Shown one piece after another: positions 1-9,961 of a stretch of 47,342 bases of DNA. How positions within the stretch are numbered: position 1 is the first letter of the stretch; each line of letters starts with the position of its first letter. The translations under genes were made by a program, and so were the position numbers. The notes beneath the pieces are model-generated. The model was not told the origin of the DNA. It searched no databases and saw only the letters and a program-made list of their open reading frames with translations. Source of the stretch: Chara braunii (Eukaryota > Streptophyta > Charophyceae > Charales > Characeae). Where the stretch lies: assembly GCA_003427395.1 (NCBI GenBank), contig BFEA01000988.1:123443-170784 (forward strand), in the 5' to 3' direction.

Positions 1-59
1 GTCAAGTCTCAAGTCACAACTCTTTCTCTCTGTCGTAGTCTGAGAAGTCAGGTGGCGAG

Positions 60-330
60 AGGGTGAGAAGAGATGGTGGACTTAGAAGAGGAAGAAGAAG
101 AACTCTCTCTCTCTGTGTGTCCCAGTACTAACCTGTGAAGTTGGCGCCTTGATGCAGGTACCTCGAAGATGGAGCTGGAGCGATGGCGCCACAGGTAAGT
201 ATCACTGGCCTCCGCCAGTGTCTCTCCCAGCTCTACTGCCTACCACCTACAGCGCCCAGCGCTGAAGACTACTGCTATGGCTATGGCGTCCAGCGCCGAA
301 GACTACAGCTAGCGCTGAAGACTACTGCAG
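60..330 (+). repeat. Dispersed repeat with micro-exon signals, copy 1
   Basis: A GAA-rich stretch is followed by a tactaac branch-point-like motif (126-132), a gatgcag acceptor ending at 157, a 37-nt segment (158-194), and a gtaagt donor-like site. It then reads cactggcctccgcc. The same order occurs at 38530-38770. Short repeats of gcgctgaagactac follow at about 260-330. No protein is supported. Confidence 0.6.
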
Positions 331-463
331 CGCTCCTCCTGAGTGTTGCGGCCGAAATCTGAAGACTACCGTCCTACTCTCCGACTGCCTAGCCGTTCAG
401 TGCCTGAAGCTCCTATGTACTATCACGGGTGCCTGCTGACTCGGGCGAGCAGTCCAGGAGGCT

Positions 464-737
464 GCTCTTGCCAATAATGTCGAAGGGAGGCAGGGGCTGC
501 AGCTCCTGCTCGTGCTCTTGCCAATAATGCCGAAGGGAGGCAGGGGCTGCAGCTGCAGCTCCTGCTCGTGCTCTTGCCAATAATGCCGAAGGGAGGGAGG
601 GGCTGCAGCTGCAGCTCCTGCTCGTGCTCTTGCCAATAATGCCGAAGGGAGGCAGGGGCTGCAGCTGCAGCTCCTGCTCGTGCTCTTGCCAATAATGCCG
701 CAGGGAGGCAGGGGCTGCAGCTGCAGCTCCTGCTCGA
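464..737. repeat. 56-bp minisatellite, five units
   Basis: Units start at 464, 514, 570, 626 and 682; the first is 50 bp and the rest 56 bp. The core is gctcttgccaataatgccga followed by a G-rich stretch and ctgcagctgcagctcctgct. The open frames through it reflect the repeat, not a gene. Confidence 0.95.
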
Positions 738-1335
738 GCTGGCGTGGGAACAGGCCAGAAATAGCCTGTTCCGAAACCCAGTTTTCGTTCCTGAATCTTA
801 GGGCAGGTCGAAACAAATGAGGGCCTAAAAATAGCCCAGGGCCTAAGAATAGCCCTCCGTTTCAGGCTGGAAAAACTCTGGGTCTGAAAGACCCAGAAAT
901 AGGCTGAAACGGCGTAGGGCCTGCAGGCCCTCGTTTTTCAGTTTTCAGGCTGAAACGACCGGGGCTTGTAGATCCTAAGTTTTAGGCTTTTAGGCTGAAT
1001 GTCCGGGACGGGTCCTACAGGGCCCGTGTGGCTACGCAGTATGCCACAAGAAAGCTCTGGACGTGAATGCAGTCAGATGCATCCACGCCCGGGTGGTCAC
1101 AATACATTTAGGAAAGCGCTCGTGTGAATATGGCCTCTGTACCTTATCGCGGTCAGATAGATCAGACAGGCCTGTGATCTTGGTCCACGATGTCATATAC
1201 CCCAAACCAACACTTTACGAAGATTCCATTTTGCCACCTCGTATATGATGGATTTGATCTCGCCGCCTCATATATATCATAATATCGATGATTTGTACGG
1301 CGCTAAACCCCCCCTGCTCCAAGCTGCTTAGCAGA
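738..1335. other. No gene; cluster of short perfect hairpins
   Basis: This stretch has no supported gene. It holds a 9-bp stem (ggaacaggc / gcctgttcc, 747-772), an 8-bp stem (ctgggtct gaa agacccag, 878-896), and the palindrome gggcctgcaggccc (about 917-930). The phrase gggcctaanaatagccc is repeated. The style resembles LTR or satellite sequence. Confidence 0.6.
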
Positions 1336-1704
1336 TAGTGTTAATGCCTCCCCTCCTCTCTTAATCCTTCAACCACTGGACCACACATCATGGTCGAACC
1401 TGCCTATGCTATTCACTTTTACATCTGGCCTGCATGTCCTTTCAATTGGCCAGCGTTCGACTGTTGAGGACAGAAGAGCAACCCTGTAGACTGTGGGACT
1501 TTGAGCCTTTGAGGGCATTTATCTAAAGCGTGTGCAAACTTGTCTGTACAACTAGACAGTGCTCCAAGCGATTTACAACATAGTGTTATAGTGTTAATGC
1601 CACCTCCCTCCCTTGAGTCTTCACTTGTCTCTACAACTTGACAGTGCTCCAAGTTATTTCAAACAATTGGTAAATGTTGAAAGAAGCCAACGACTGCTAA
1701 GTTA

Positions 1705-1910
1705 GCCTCACCCGACCGACCGAGCAAAACCGATCGACCGAGCCAAACTGACCGACCGAGCAAAACCGCCCGCCGCGCAAAACCAACCGACCAAGCAAAC
1801 CGACGGAATGCAACGTGCTCTTTCGAGTCCATCGATTTACGACCGCGCAAAACCGACTGACCGAGCAAACGGAATGCAATGTGCTCTTTCGAGTCCATCG
1901 ATTTACGCTC
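1705..1910. repeat. Short tandem gaccgagcaaaacc repeats and a duplicated block
   Basis: A degenerate 14-18-bp motif (accgaccgagcaaaacc) repeats from 1705 to about 1800. A block of about 65 bp ending in gtgctctttcgagtccatcg occurs twice in succession (ending near 1850 and 1907). Confidence 0.75.
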
Positions 1911-2350
1911 CTTTCCGTCTGCTGACTGTGTACGCAACGAGACCAGCGCTGCACTGCACACCTATTATTTAGTGTTAATGCAGCCTCCCTCTCTTGAATC
2001 TTCAATCTTAGAACCGCATCATGGTCGACGATATATATGCTATTCGGTTTTACATCAGGCCTGCATGTCTCATCAATCAGTCGACGCTTGGCTGCTGAGG
2101 AGCGAGGAGCAACCCTGTGTCTGTCTGTGGGACATGAGAGCAGCTACCTAAAGCGTGCGCAAACTTGTCTGTACGAGGAGAAACCCTACCCGTGGGCCTT
2201 GAGAGCAGCTACCGAAAGCGCGCGCAAACTGGTCTGTACGACTTGACAGTGCTCCAAGCTACCAAGAATGTAGTGCTGCACCTCTTGTACATCTTCCCAG
2301 CCCCAACTCGATAGTCGGAATCAATCCAATCAAGAGATTTCAGGGACTAG

Positions 2351-2470
2351 GGCAGGTGCTGGAACACAATGGCTGGCGGTGCCAGCCAAAAAAGAAAAGA
2401 CGTTCGCCTCCGGCGGTTCGGCAAACCTCGGCATGCAGTGGGAATCCGCCAGCCATTGTGTTCCACCTGC
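2351..2470. repeat. Inverted repeat, 21-22 bp arms
   Basis: The arms tggaacacaatggctggcgg (from 2354) and ccgccagccattgtgttcca (to about 2464) are perfect reverse complements, separated by a loop that itself holds ggcggttcgg. A related fragment in opposite orientation lies at 13279-13325. Confidence 0.8.
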
Positions 2471-2660
2471 ACGCTAAGCTTGGCCGAACCGCCAGTGGCA
2501 AAAAAAGCCTCGGGTGTGCTGGCGGTAGAGTGCCTCCCTCTCTTGAGTTTGGACCACATCATCCTCCAGCTGCACGCCAAGCTTGGCCGAACCGCCAGTG
2601 GCCAAAAAAGACTCGGGTGTGCTAGCGGTAGAGCGCCTCCTCCCTCTCTTGAATTTTCAG
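2466..2660. repeat. Roughly 105-bp tandem duplication
   Basis: The block ctgcacgc.aagcttggccg ... gcctcgggtgtgct.gcggtagagngcctccctctcttga occurs at about 2466-2553 and 2571-2660, with about 90% identity by eye. Confidence 0.8.
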
Positions 2661-3096
2661 TCATAAGACTTCCAAAGAAGTTTTTATTTCTCTCAAGGAC
2701 GATACTTAACAAATTTTAATCAAATGCCATCTTTTGCTAGTTTTGAAGATGTCATCAAAGCAAGAGTAGAAAGAAAAATTCATCTTTCTACTTCTTTATG
2801 GTTAAAATTAAGAAACATAGAAGCTATAACATCGTATTTGCACATCATCCTCCAAGCTATGTATGCTATTTTGTTTTACATCTGGCCTGCAGGTCTCATC
2901 AATGAGTCAATGCTAGACTGCTGAGGAGAGAGGACCAACGTTCTCTGTAGGAATTGAGAGCATGTACCTTAAAGTGTGAGCAAACTTGTTTGTACCACGT
3001 GACAGCGACTGACGTGCAGAAACCAGTCTACAGCACTCGGTGGTGTCGAAAGGGTGCAATGGATTGCACCGAACACGTGTACGACTACTGTTCGAC

Positions 3097-3203
3097 TACT
3101 GTTTCACCCAGATAAAACGCCTGGTCCGTGTGGGTGTATTCGGTGCAACATTCAGTGCAGATGCAGCGATAATCACCAGGCATTCGGTGATAATCACAAT
3201 GTA
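3097..3203. mobile_element. Palindromic MITE, copy 1 (decayed)
   Basis: This 107-bp element begins tactgtttcaccc and ends in ...aatcacaatgta, with inner sequence cattcagtgcagatgcagcgataat shared with the 40662 copy. Its terminal inverted repeats are weaker than in the other two copies. Confidence 0.55.
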
Positions 3204-3210
3204 GTGATCT

Positions 3211-3478
3211 GTAGTACGGCTTAAAGCAAAATGTGCAGTATGCTATAAATTGCTACCAGTCTACAGCACTCAGTAGGGCGCAACACCGATTCTCAGGCAT
3301 ATTTCCGATTCTCACGAGCAAAGCGGATGTAACCAACTGGCACGTGGCAACTGTCTGGCACCCACCAAGATTTGCAAAAATTGTCAAGTTCAAGGCCCAT
3401 TGAGATTAAGGGGGCCCGCCTTCACTTACGGCGGGCACGCNCCNGCTGCAGGGCCCANATGCCGANAANCCNCNCGTN

Positions 3479-3518
<40 letters not shown>

Positions 3519-3636
3519 AGCCTCTTGTTATCCATTTGATACGGTCGATACGGGTGAAGAAAATCGCCGAGCAGTGTCATTAGAGTAGAAGCATACTGCA
3601 TACATACAACAAACATGCGCGGCAAGTTCTTTGTGA
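3211..3636. other. No gene; GC hairpin, ambiguous bases and poly-A
   Basis: A 7-bp stem hairpin (gcccgcc ... ggcgggc, about 3414-3436) is followed by a stretch with scattered Ns (3441-3478) and about 37 A residues. This looks like low-quality assembly at a homopolymer. Nothing else is recognised. Confidence 0.7.
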
Positions 3637-4075
3637 CTTCTTGCCTGTCCATGTTGGAATTGGTTATGGACTCTGTCCAGACGCCACTTTGTGACTGGTA
3701 TCGGGGTGAAGTGCGTGGCAGGGAGGTCACGGGTTATCCGTACTGAACCCATCCGAATTGGTTTTCCATTTTTAAGTTCGTCGTGACTTCTTACCCGTCC
3801 GTCTTGGAATTGGGTATGGGTCATCCCCGTACTGAGGACAACGGAACCTTATCCATCCATCCGAATTGGTTTTCTTTGTTCAAGTTTGTCTCGACTTCTT
3901 ACCCGTCCGTCTTGGAATTGGTTATGGGATCTGTCCAGACGCCTCTTTGTGACTGGTATCGGGGCAAAATGCGTAGCAGGGAGGTCGTGTTAGTGGGTCG
4001 TCCCCGTACTGAGGACAACGGAACCTTACCCATCCATCCGAATTGGTTTTCTGTAATCTGGAACTGTTCACTTAT
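3637..4075. repeat. Degenerate tandem duplication
   Basis: Phrases recur: ttcttacccgtccgtcttgg at about 3637, 3788 and 3897; gtgactggtatcgggg near 3689 and 3949; gtactgaggacaacggaacc near 3829 and 4006; catccgaattggttttc three times. These form at least two units of about 260 bp. No gene. Confidence 0.8.
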
Positions 4076-4188
4076 CCGTAAATCACTGCTGGTGAAAGGC
4101 ATTCCGCAATGCAGATCCCAACTTCGAGTTTTGGGGTCACGGTCTCAGGCCAAGGAAGGCCAAGCCGGCCAGTTCAGAAAGGTCACAG

Positions 4189-4486
4189 TCGGGTACCTTA
4201 GGAGTCGAGTCCAACAGGCACCCGGTAAACAGTCACAGCCTTTGAGTTTCAGTCTTGCGACCATACTCCCCAGGCGGAGTGTTTAACGGGTTAGCTAGGT
4301 CCCTCATCGAATCGCCCCCAAAAACCACCGGGCGTAGTCGGGTACCTTAGGAGTCAAGTCCAACAGGCACCCGGTGAACAGTCACATCCTTTGAGTTTCA
4401 ACCTTGCGACCGTACTCCCCAGGCGGAGTGTTTAACGCGTTAGCTAGGTCCCTCATCGAATCACTCCCAAAAACCACCGGGCGTAG
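4189..4486. repeat. 149-bp tandem duplication containing mitochondrial SSU rDNA
   Basis: Units are 4189-4337 and 4338-4486, about 90% identical. Each starts tcgggtaccttaggagtc and ends accaccgggcgtag. The second half of each unit is SSU rDNA-like; the first half (about 50 bp) is not recognised. Confidence 0.88.
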
Positions 4487-4530
4487 ACCAAGGACCAACA
4501 CTCATCGTTTACGGCATGGACTACCAGGGT
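4239..4530 (-). pseudogene. rrn18: Mitochondrial SSU (18S-type) rRNA fragment, nuclear copy
   Basis: Read on the minus strand, it has the bacterial-type core atgccgtaaacgatgagtgt, then ccttggtctacg, gctaacgcgttaaacactcc, gcctggggagtacggtcgca and gaaactcaaagga. This corresponds to about positions 785-925 of E. coli 16S. The ccttggtctacgc words are what I recall from plant mitochondrial 18S rather than plastid 16S. The 3' part is duplicated with the surrounding 149-bp unit; the region encoding the 5' side (4487-4530) occurs once. Confidence 0.78.
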
Positions 4531-5635
4531 CATTTTGAATTTAAATAAAAAATGGACTAGAGGCAAAGGTTGCATTTTATAAGCGACAGTCACGTCTCAT
4601 ATTGAAAAGTCATATCCCACAGGCAAAGGACACTTATCCAGGCAAGAGTTGTGTCCCAGAGGCAAGAGTCACATCCCACAGTCAAAAGTCATGTTCCACG
4701 GATGAGAAGTCGTGACTCACAGACCCAAGCAGCACCACAGCAATGAAAATTCGGGAAAAGTACCAGGTCTTGACATTCTGAAGCGAGCAGGCCATGGGCA
4801 TATGGTATCGGGCCCAAGTCAAGCCAAGGGAAGTAGAGGCTGGGACGAGTTGAGGCTCAGTCCAAGTCAATATAAGGACTGGCTAGCCACATTTCAGGGG
4901 AGATTGCTCATTCGTGAGAAATGTGGAAGTTCTGCTGAAGCGCTTGTGTGCTATCTGCGAGTAGCATGCGCGCGAGAGCCCTGCTGGGCAGCGCTGCACT
5001 GAGAGGGAAGGCGGCCATAGCCGCATAGCTAGAGTGACAGGAGATAGAGCTGAGTGGCAGCGGATGTATTCAGAGTCGAGATCCTCGAGTACGGATAGAG
5101 AGGGAGGACAAGTAGGGGGAGTTAGTGAGCATATGCATGAAGAAGACAGAGAGAGACGAGAGCCACCTACCTTGGATGAGGATGCTGGACTTGGGTTGCT
5201 GAACTCTGCACTGATGAGCGCTGGTGACTGGAACTCTGAAACTGCTTAATTAGTTAACATCATAATATGACAATTTGTCGGAATCTCTAAGCTGCACTTA
5301 TTTTGGGCTTTGCATCTCTGGTCTCCAGTGTGGATTCCGTGTCGTCTCTCAATGTGTGTGTCTGCTTAAGGTGAAGAGCAGTGACTGGACAGGCAAGTGG
5401 CCGACTCAGAGGATGCTGGATGGAGGAATGGCTGGCTGGCCGCCGTACATAAGGCATTCATGTACCAACATTTCCTTGCACAATAAATCATGAAAGTTAC
5501 GTAGTAGTGGGGACCTACGACCCGCTGTTTGAGAGACACGAAGAAGGGTTTGGAGAGAAGAGGAGATGTGGCGAGAAGAAGCAAGCCTCTCAACAAATAT
5601 TATTCAGGGGGAAAAAAAAAAGGTTAAAAGACGTA
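4531..5635. other. No supported gene
   Basis: About 4565-4700 has decayed short repeats around gaggcaagagtcacatcccac. Two open stretches follow (4712-5002 and 5034-5249, plus strand) without recognisable domains or splice context. I see nothing else. Confidence 0.6.
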
Positions 5636-5935
5636 CATCACGTGAAAACTACAACCCCCCATGCCATGACAGAGGATGGGTCATGTGAAAACTACAAACC
5701 CCATGCCACGACAGAGGATGTGTCCTGTGAAAACCACTACCCCCGATGCCATGACAGAGGTCATGTGAAAACGAGAGCCGCCTGGCTCTATGCTCATGTC
5801 AGAAATGTCATGTGAAAACTACAAACCCCATCCCATGACCGAGAACGTGCAAATTCGGTGCAATGTGAAAACAACTAACCCCCATGCCCATGACATAGGT
5901 CATGTGAAAACAAGAGCTGCCGAGCTCTGTGCACA
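5636..5935. repeat. Roughly 42-bp minisatellite, about seven units
   Basis: Units begin near 5640, 5682, 5724, 5762, 5809, 5861 and 5901 with catgtgaaaactacaaaccc, followed by catgccatgacagaggatg. Two units instead carry a gagagc(t)gcc..gctct insertion. Confidence 0.9.
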
Positions 5936-6214
5936 GATCAACAAGGGGGTTCGCGGACGATTGGTTGACATGTGGAACGGAGGCTGGGAAAGATGAAGGA
6001 AGAGTCAGCCTGGTTGCTTGAGAGACAAAAGAGCAGAAAACACCACCACCATTTACAGCTGATTCTAGAAACATCTTGAAATTGAAAAGGAGTTCTCATA
6101 TGAACAAGTTAGAACAACAGTGATCAACGGAACTGGAGGAACAACTCCAAGAAATGTACACTGCAAGATACCTGGCCCGACCATAAAACACAAACCTATT
6201 TCTCTCCCCGTCCC

Positions 6215-6216
6215 CG

Positions 6217-6252
<36 letters not shown>

Positions 6253-6262
6253 CCCCCCCCTT
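6215..6262. repeat. Poly-C and (CT)n microsatellite
   Basis: A C run is followed by about 13 CT units (6227-6253) and another C run. Confidence 0.95.
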
Positions 6263-6514
6263 GTGTGCTTGCTTTTGCTTCTGTTCTCAGCGATACACAC
6301 TTTCCCATCTCCACGTCCAACACTGTTTGCACTCTTCAGCATTTCGGTGGCCATAGGAAGGACAGAGATAGAAAAAAGATTGGCATTCGCAGACTACTCA
6401 CCACACTTTCAATTGGCTGTCACTTGGCCGACTCTGGCACACCACTCTTGGTGCAGCATCATCATCCATATTTTGTACAGATCATTGGGGTATTGTCAAT
6501 GCGAACTCATTCAT

Positions 6515-6835
6515 ATCGTTGCAACGCACGATGCGACTCGGACAAAACACTGTTGGTGCTGGAAATCCACGCAAATGTCTACTTGCGCAGCTGCTCAGAA
6601 CTGTTGTGTCTTTCGTAGCGACGCATGACGCGACTCGCGACAAAACACGGTGGAAGTGCTGGAAACACAGTGTCCCAGCAAATGTCTACTTGCGCAGCTT
6701 CCCAAAACTGCTGTGCCCTTTGTGGCAACGCACCGACGCGACTCCTGACAAAACGCGGTTGAAATGCTGGAAACACAATGCGCAACCAGATTTCTACACT
6801 TGTGCAGCTGCCCCCAAATCTGTCGTGTCCTTGCC
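6515..6835. repeat. Roughly 105-bp tandem repeat, three units
   Basis: Each unit runs gcaacgcacgatgcgactcg, gacaaaacacggt, gctggaaac, aaatgtctacttgcgcagct, and aactgttgtgtcctt. Units start near 6518, 6618 and 6727. Confidence 0.88.
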
Positions 6836-7020
6836 AGAAGCTCTCTGATCTGCCCAGTAGGCGAAAAAATAACAGATCCGTACTAGATTCTCTGCACTCA
6901 TGTCAGCTCTGTCGAGAACCATCATGTCTGTGCAAGACTCTACGCCACGGATTCATCACCATCCCACCACCAGAAGCTGTCTGCCACAGAGTCCAGGATC
7001 TCGGAAGATGAAACGCGCCT

Positions 7021-7184
7021 AGGACCAATTACCCGCTCTTTCCCTAACCGCCTGGAGGGACAATGTCCCCACACTCTAGCAGCTGCCAAGTTCTCTGCCA
7101 TGTCGTCAAGGACGTGGAGCGAGGAAAACCATCTGGAACCAATTACCCATTCTTTCCCTAATTGCCTGGAAGGATCATGTCTCT
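7021..7184. repeat. Duplicated 48-bp block, 116-bp period
   Basis: Copies gaccaattacccgctctttc (from 7022) and gaaccaattacccattcttt (from 7138) continue with ccctaa.cgcctgga.gga. Confidence 0.85.
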
Positions 7185-7299
7185 GCCAGAAGCTACGTGC
7201 AGAATGCTTGTTGCCTGCTGCCCGAGAGCGTATGTCTCTCTGTCAGAAGCTGTCCGCCAACGAATAATCAGGAAGAACAAGAACCGCCAATTGCGGAAA

Positions 7300-8035
7300 G
7301 GCAGGCAGGACATGCAGAGTTTCATTCCAATACTTCCTGTTGCCTGGTGCTGGAGTCCCCAGAGAATTGTCATTCATAAACACTTCATCGTTCACAAATT
7401 CGAAAAACGCACGATGCAGTCAGCCTCAGACTGGTGGTGCCCACATTATCCTGTACTTAAACACACAATGCAGCGAGCTTCGACGGGCTGCGTTCACATT
7501 TTTCCATACTCGCCGGAGGCGGGACATGCAGTTCACATTCCGATACTTCCCATTGCCTGCCATGCTTTACCATACATTTTATAAACCGGAGGCGGGACGG
7601 AGGCGGGACGTGCAGTTCGCATTCTGATACTTCCCGTTGCCTGGCACGTGCTGGAGCCGCCAGAGAATTGTCATTTATAAACGCTTACCGTCATCGTTGA
7701 CAAGTTCAGAAAAGACACAATGCAGTGAGCACCTGACTGGCTGCCCTCACATTTTCCTGTTGCTTGTTGGAAGCCCTGGGGGCAGGGAGGCAAGTCCTCG
7801 TGTGTTCACTGGGTCGGAACAGCCTACACGAACTGGGACTGAACTCACCCTTCTCTCCGAACCCCTTCGCTCTGCACCAACGGGAGAAAGACCATCAGGA
7901 CATGCACGTCCCATTCTCACGTTCTGTTGTCTGGCGCTGGTTGTGCCAGTGAATGGTGCATAATAAACACAGTTCAGAAAACAGCATATGCAGTGAGCCT
8001 CACATTGTCCTGTACGTGTCTGATGTCTCAGGGGG
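7300..8035. repeat. Degenerate roughly 300-bp repeat, three to four units
   Basis: Recurring words are ggacatgcagttcacattcc, ttcccgttgcctggc, gccagagaattgtcatttat, and cacaatgcagtgagc with cacattttcctgt. Copies start near 7307, 7523, 7606 and 7895. gaggcgggac is also locally duplicated. Confidence 0.8.
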
Positions 8036-8382
8036 TCTGTGCGTTCCCATCCTGCTCGGAGACCCTACACTAACTGGGACCGAACTCATCTTTCTTTCGG
8101 AATCCTCGGTTTCAGTTGAAGATTCACCGACAGACGCCTATTTTTCTTGGGCCAGTTGCACCCCAAGTGTCACACGGTCCGACTCAATGTCTTGCAGACC
8201 TCCAGCCAGTCGCACGTTCATAGCCCAACCATCCTCCAACTCTTACTGCTCCTCTCCTCACTCCTCTCCCCGCTCCTCTCTTTCCTCCCAATTCCTGATA
8301 GAGTTTACCCCTGATCCTTGCACGGTTGGAAGCAATCTCTGTAAGCGTTGTTCTCAGACTAGGGGGATACCAGTTTGCCATC
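8036..8382. other. No gene seen
   Basis: Unique-looking sequence; its only pattern is a ctcctctcctcactcctctcc pyrimidine patch at about 8250-8290. Confidence 0.5.
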
Positions 8383-8490
8383 TACCGTCTTTAGCTGAAT
8401 AGAATGCCCAGTCATTATCGCCGTATTTGGGGCACTCTCAGTCTAGGTGCGGCGATTATGACGGGGCATTCAATTCGGGTGAAAACTGTA
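8383..8490. mobile_element. Palindromic MITE, copy 2
   Basis: This 108-bp foldback element starts taccgtctttagctgaatag and ends ggcattcaattcgggtgaaaactgta. The two arms of about 40 bp are imperfect reverse complements around a spacer of about 28 bp. TA at both ends is consistent with a Tc1/mariner-type (Stowaway-like) target. Confidence 0.8.
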
Positions 8491-8625
8491 GGCCTTGCCA
8501 ACAGAAAGAATTGGTCGAAGTCCTGGTACAATCTCCCTTTCTGAGCACTCCCATTGACGACTATAATTGTCACTGTCAGAGAGGAGAGCAATCCCTGGAT
8601 GGATTCCTCCTGTCGTGTCCATATC

Positions 8626-8649
8626 CTCTCTCTCTCTCTCTCTCTCTCT
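8626..8649. repeat. (CT)n microsatellite
   Basis: About twelve uninterrupted CT units. Confidence 0.95.
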
Positions 8650-9113
8650 GTGTGACAACCCAGTGCAAATAGGAACACTTGAGGAGTTCCCCCACATTCC
8701 ACAGACTCAAGCCAATGAAATGATGGATCTCATCCGCGTTCACCATCGTACTGACATCTCAACCGATCTGCAGTCATCAGGCGAGACCGGGTTCTCACCA
8801 GGTATGACATCCTTCCATACAACCATCCATCCATTAGCTTCCCAATGCCTGTGTCCCACCATTTTAGGGAGGACAACAATAATTTCCTGGTCCCAATCTG
8901 GTACTCCTGCTCTCTGGTACCCTGCTGCCAAACCACTTGGAGGAGAAGACCACAAGCCCCACCTGAGCCATTCAGTGCCAAATATAGTTCCTCTTCATTA
9001 CCCGTTCGCCACCCACTTCTCATCCATCATCAGCCAAGATTGAACCAGATTGGAACAAAGACCGACCCTTTGTCATAGGTACCACTCACCAGTGATCAAC
9101 CCAATACATGCCT

Positions 9114-9158
9114 GATCCATCCATCCATCCATCCATCCATCCATCCAGCCAGCCAGCC
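9114..9158. repeat. (ATCC)n then (AGCC)n microsatellite
   Basis: Eight or so ccat units pass into ccag units. The phrase gccagccaataagggnnt recurs at 9155 and about 9218. Confidence 0.95.
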
Positions 9159-9419
9159 AATAAGGGTGTTTCGGCCATCCATTAGATGTAGCAGACGACA
9201 ATCTATCTATCGAGCCGGCCAGCCAATAAGGGCGTGCTTCATTCATTGGTCACATGGTAATGGACGACAATCGCCATGACTGGCATGCAGAATTTCAACA
9301 ATGCACACATGTGTGAAACTCCCCTGTTGCGATTTCACCGCACAAAACGCAGCAATCCAAATCAGCGCTAAAGCGCAGAGCTGTTAAGAACACAACTGGC
9401 TTGCTGCTGTGTTGACGAC

Positions 9420-9720
9420 CAATGGAGGCATTTGCACCGCATGGCTATGAAGTAGAGACCAGCGATAACAGAGGCCATGGCCCATGGGAAGGACCGTTCC
9501 TGACGATCAGCCACCCACCAAAGTAGTAGGCGTGTTGATCCCATCTGGCTGCTCTGTTGACGACCAATCTTAATGGAAGCATTTGCACCACATGGCTATA
9601 AAGCAGAGACAAGCAACGCAGCCAACGCTCATGACAGGGGCAATGGGAAGGGGGCGTTTCTTACCATCAGCCACCCACCAAAGTAGTAGGCGTGTTGATC
9701 CCATTCGATTGTGAACCAAT
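9420..9720. repeat. Roughly 150-bp tandem duplication downstream of the methyltransferase stop
   Basis: Units at about 9420-9560 and 9570-9720 share ggaggcatttgcaccgcatg, gctatgaagtagagacnagc, then gatcagccacccaccaaagt and agtaggcgtgttgatcccat. If transcription continues past the TGA at 9767, this lies in the 3' UTR. Confidence 0.85.
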
Positions 9721-9766
9721 GCCAACCTGGTGTTTTGGAGAACCAGTGTTGTTAATGATGACACCA

Positions 9767-9961
9767 TCAAGAACCATCGCTCAAATCGTCGTAAGGACTA
9801 GAGTAGGTGTACTTCCGGTTTCTCAACCAATCCACCATCTCCTCATCCACCTTGCCATCAAACACAGCATCAAAGAAAGGAGATCCATACAGAGAATGCG
9901 ACTTGTACTTCCAAAATGACTTGTCGGGTTTCGGCCAGGGTTTAAGCTTTTCGCCCGCCAT
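9767..9961 (-). CDS. ATXR3/SDG2-like methyltransferase, terminal exon g
   Basis: This is the last exon: 64 codons plus TGA. The acceptor is gttgcttaacag. It encodes KPWPKPDKSFWKYKS, SLYGSPFFDAV, and EMVDWLRNRKY near the C-terminus. The family ends with RPWPK..IW.FKS....GSP.FDAV, then REML.WLRNRR. It joins phase 0 to the preceding CTG. The ATG at the exon start is probably an internal Met rather than a start codon. The first 26 codons or so are copied several times in the preceding intron. No clear AATAAA was seen downstream, where a roughly 150-bp duplication begins. Confidence 0.87.
   Translation of the reverse strand: MAGEKLKPWPKPDKSFWKYKSHSLYGSPFFDAVFDGKVDEEMVDWLRNRKYTYSSPYDDLSDGS

Larger units (their letters stand above)
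1336..3010. repeat. Three spaced copies of a roughly 280-bp repeat
   Basis: Copies near 1340-1600, 1972-2265 and 2635-3005 share tgttaatgc..cctccctctcttga, tatgctattcn.ttttacatc, ggcctgcatgtct, and aaagcgtgngcaaacttgtctgtac with cttgacagtgctccaag. The third is interrupted by unrelated AT-rich sequence. No gene is seen. Confidence 0.75.

Noticed and set aside
397-816. Minus-strand open frames rich in Ser, Cys and Gln over 397-816
   Set aside because: They are translations of the 56-bp minisatellite and repeat with its period.
5636-5935. Direct repeats resembling a CRISPR array
   Set aside because: The units are degenerate and head-to-tail, with no unique spacers of uniform length and no cas genes; the window is eukaryotic.
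9961-9961. ATG at the start of exon g as a translation start of a separate small gene
   Set aside because: The residues continue the SDG2-like C-terminus in phase from exon f, and an acceptor immediately precedes it.
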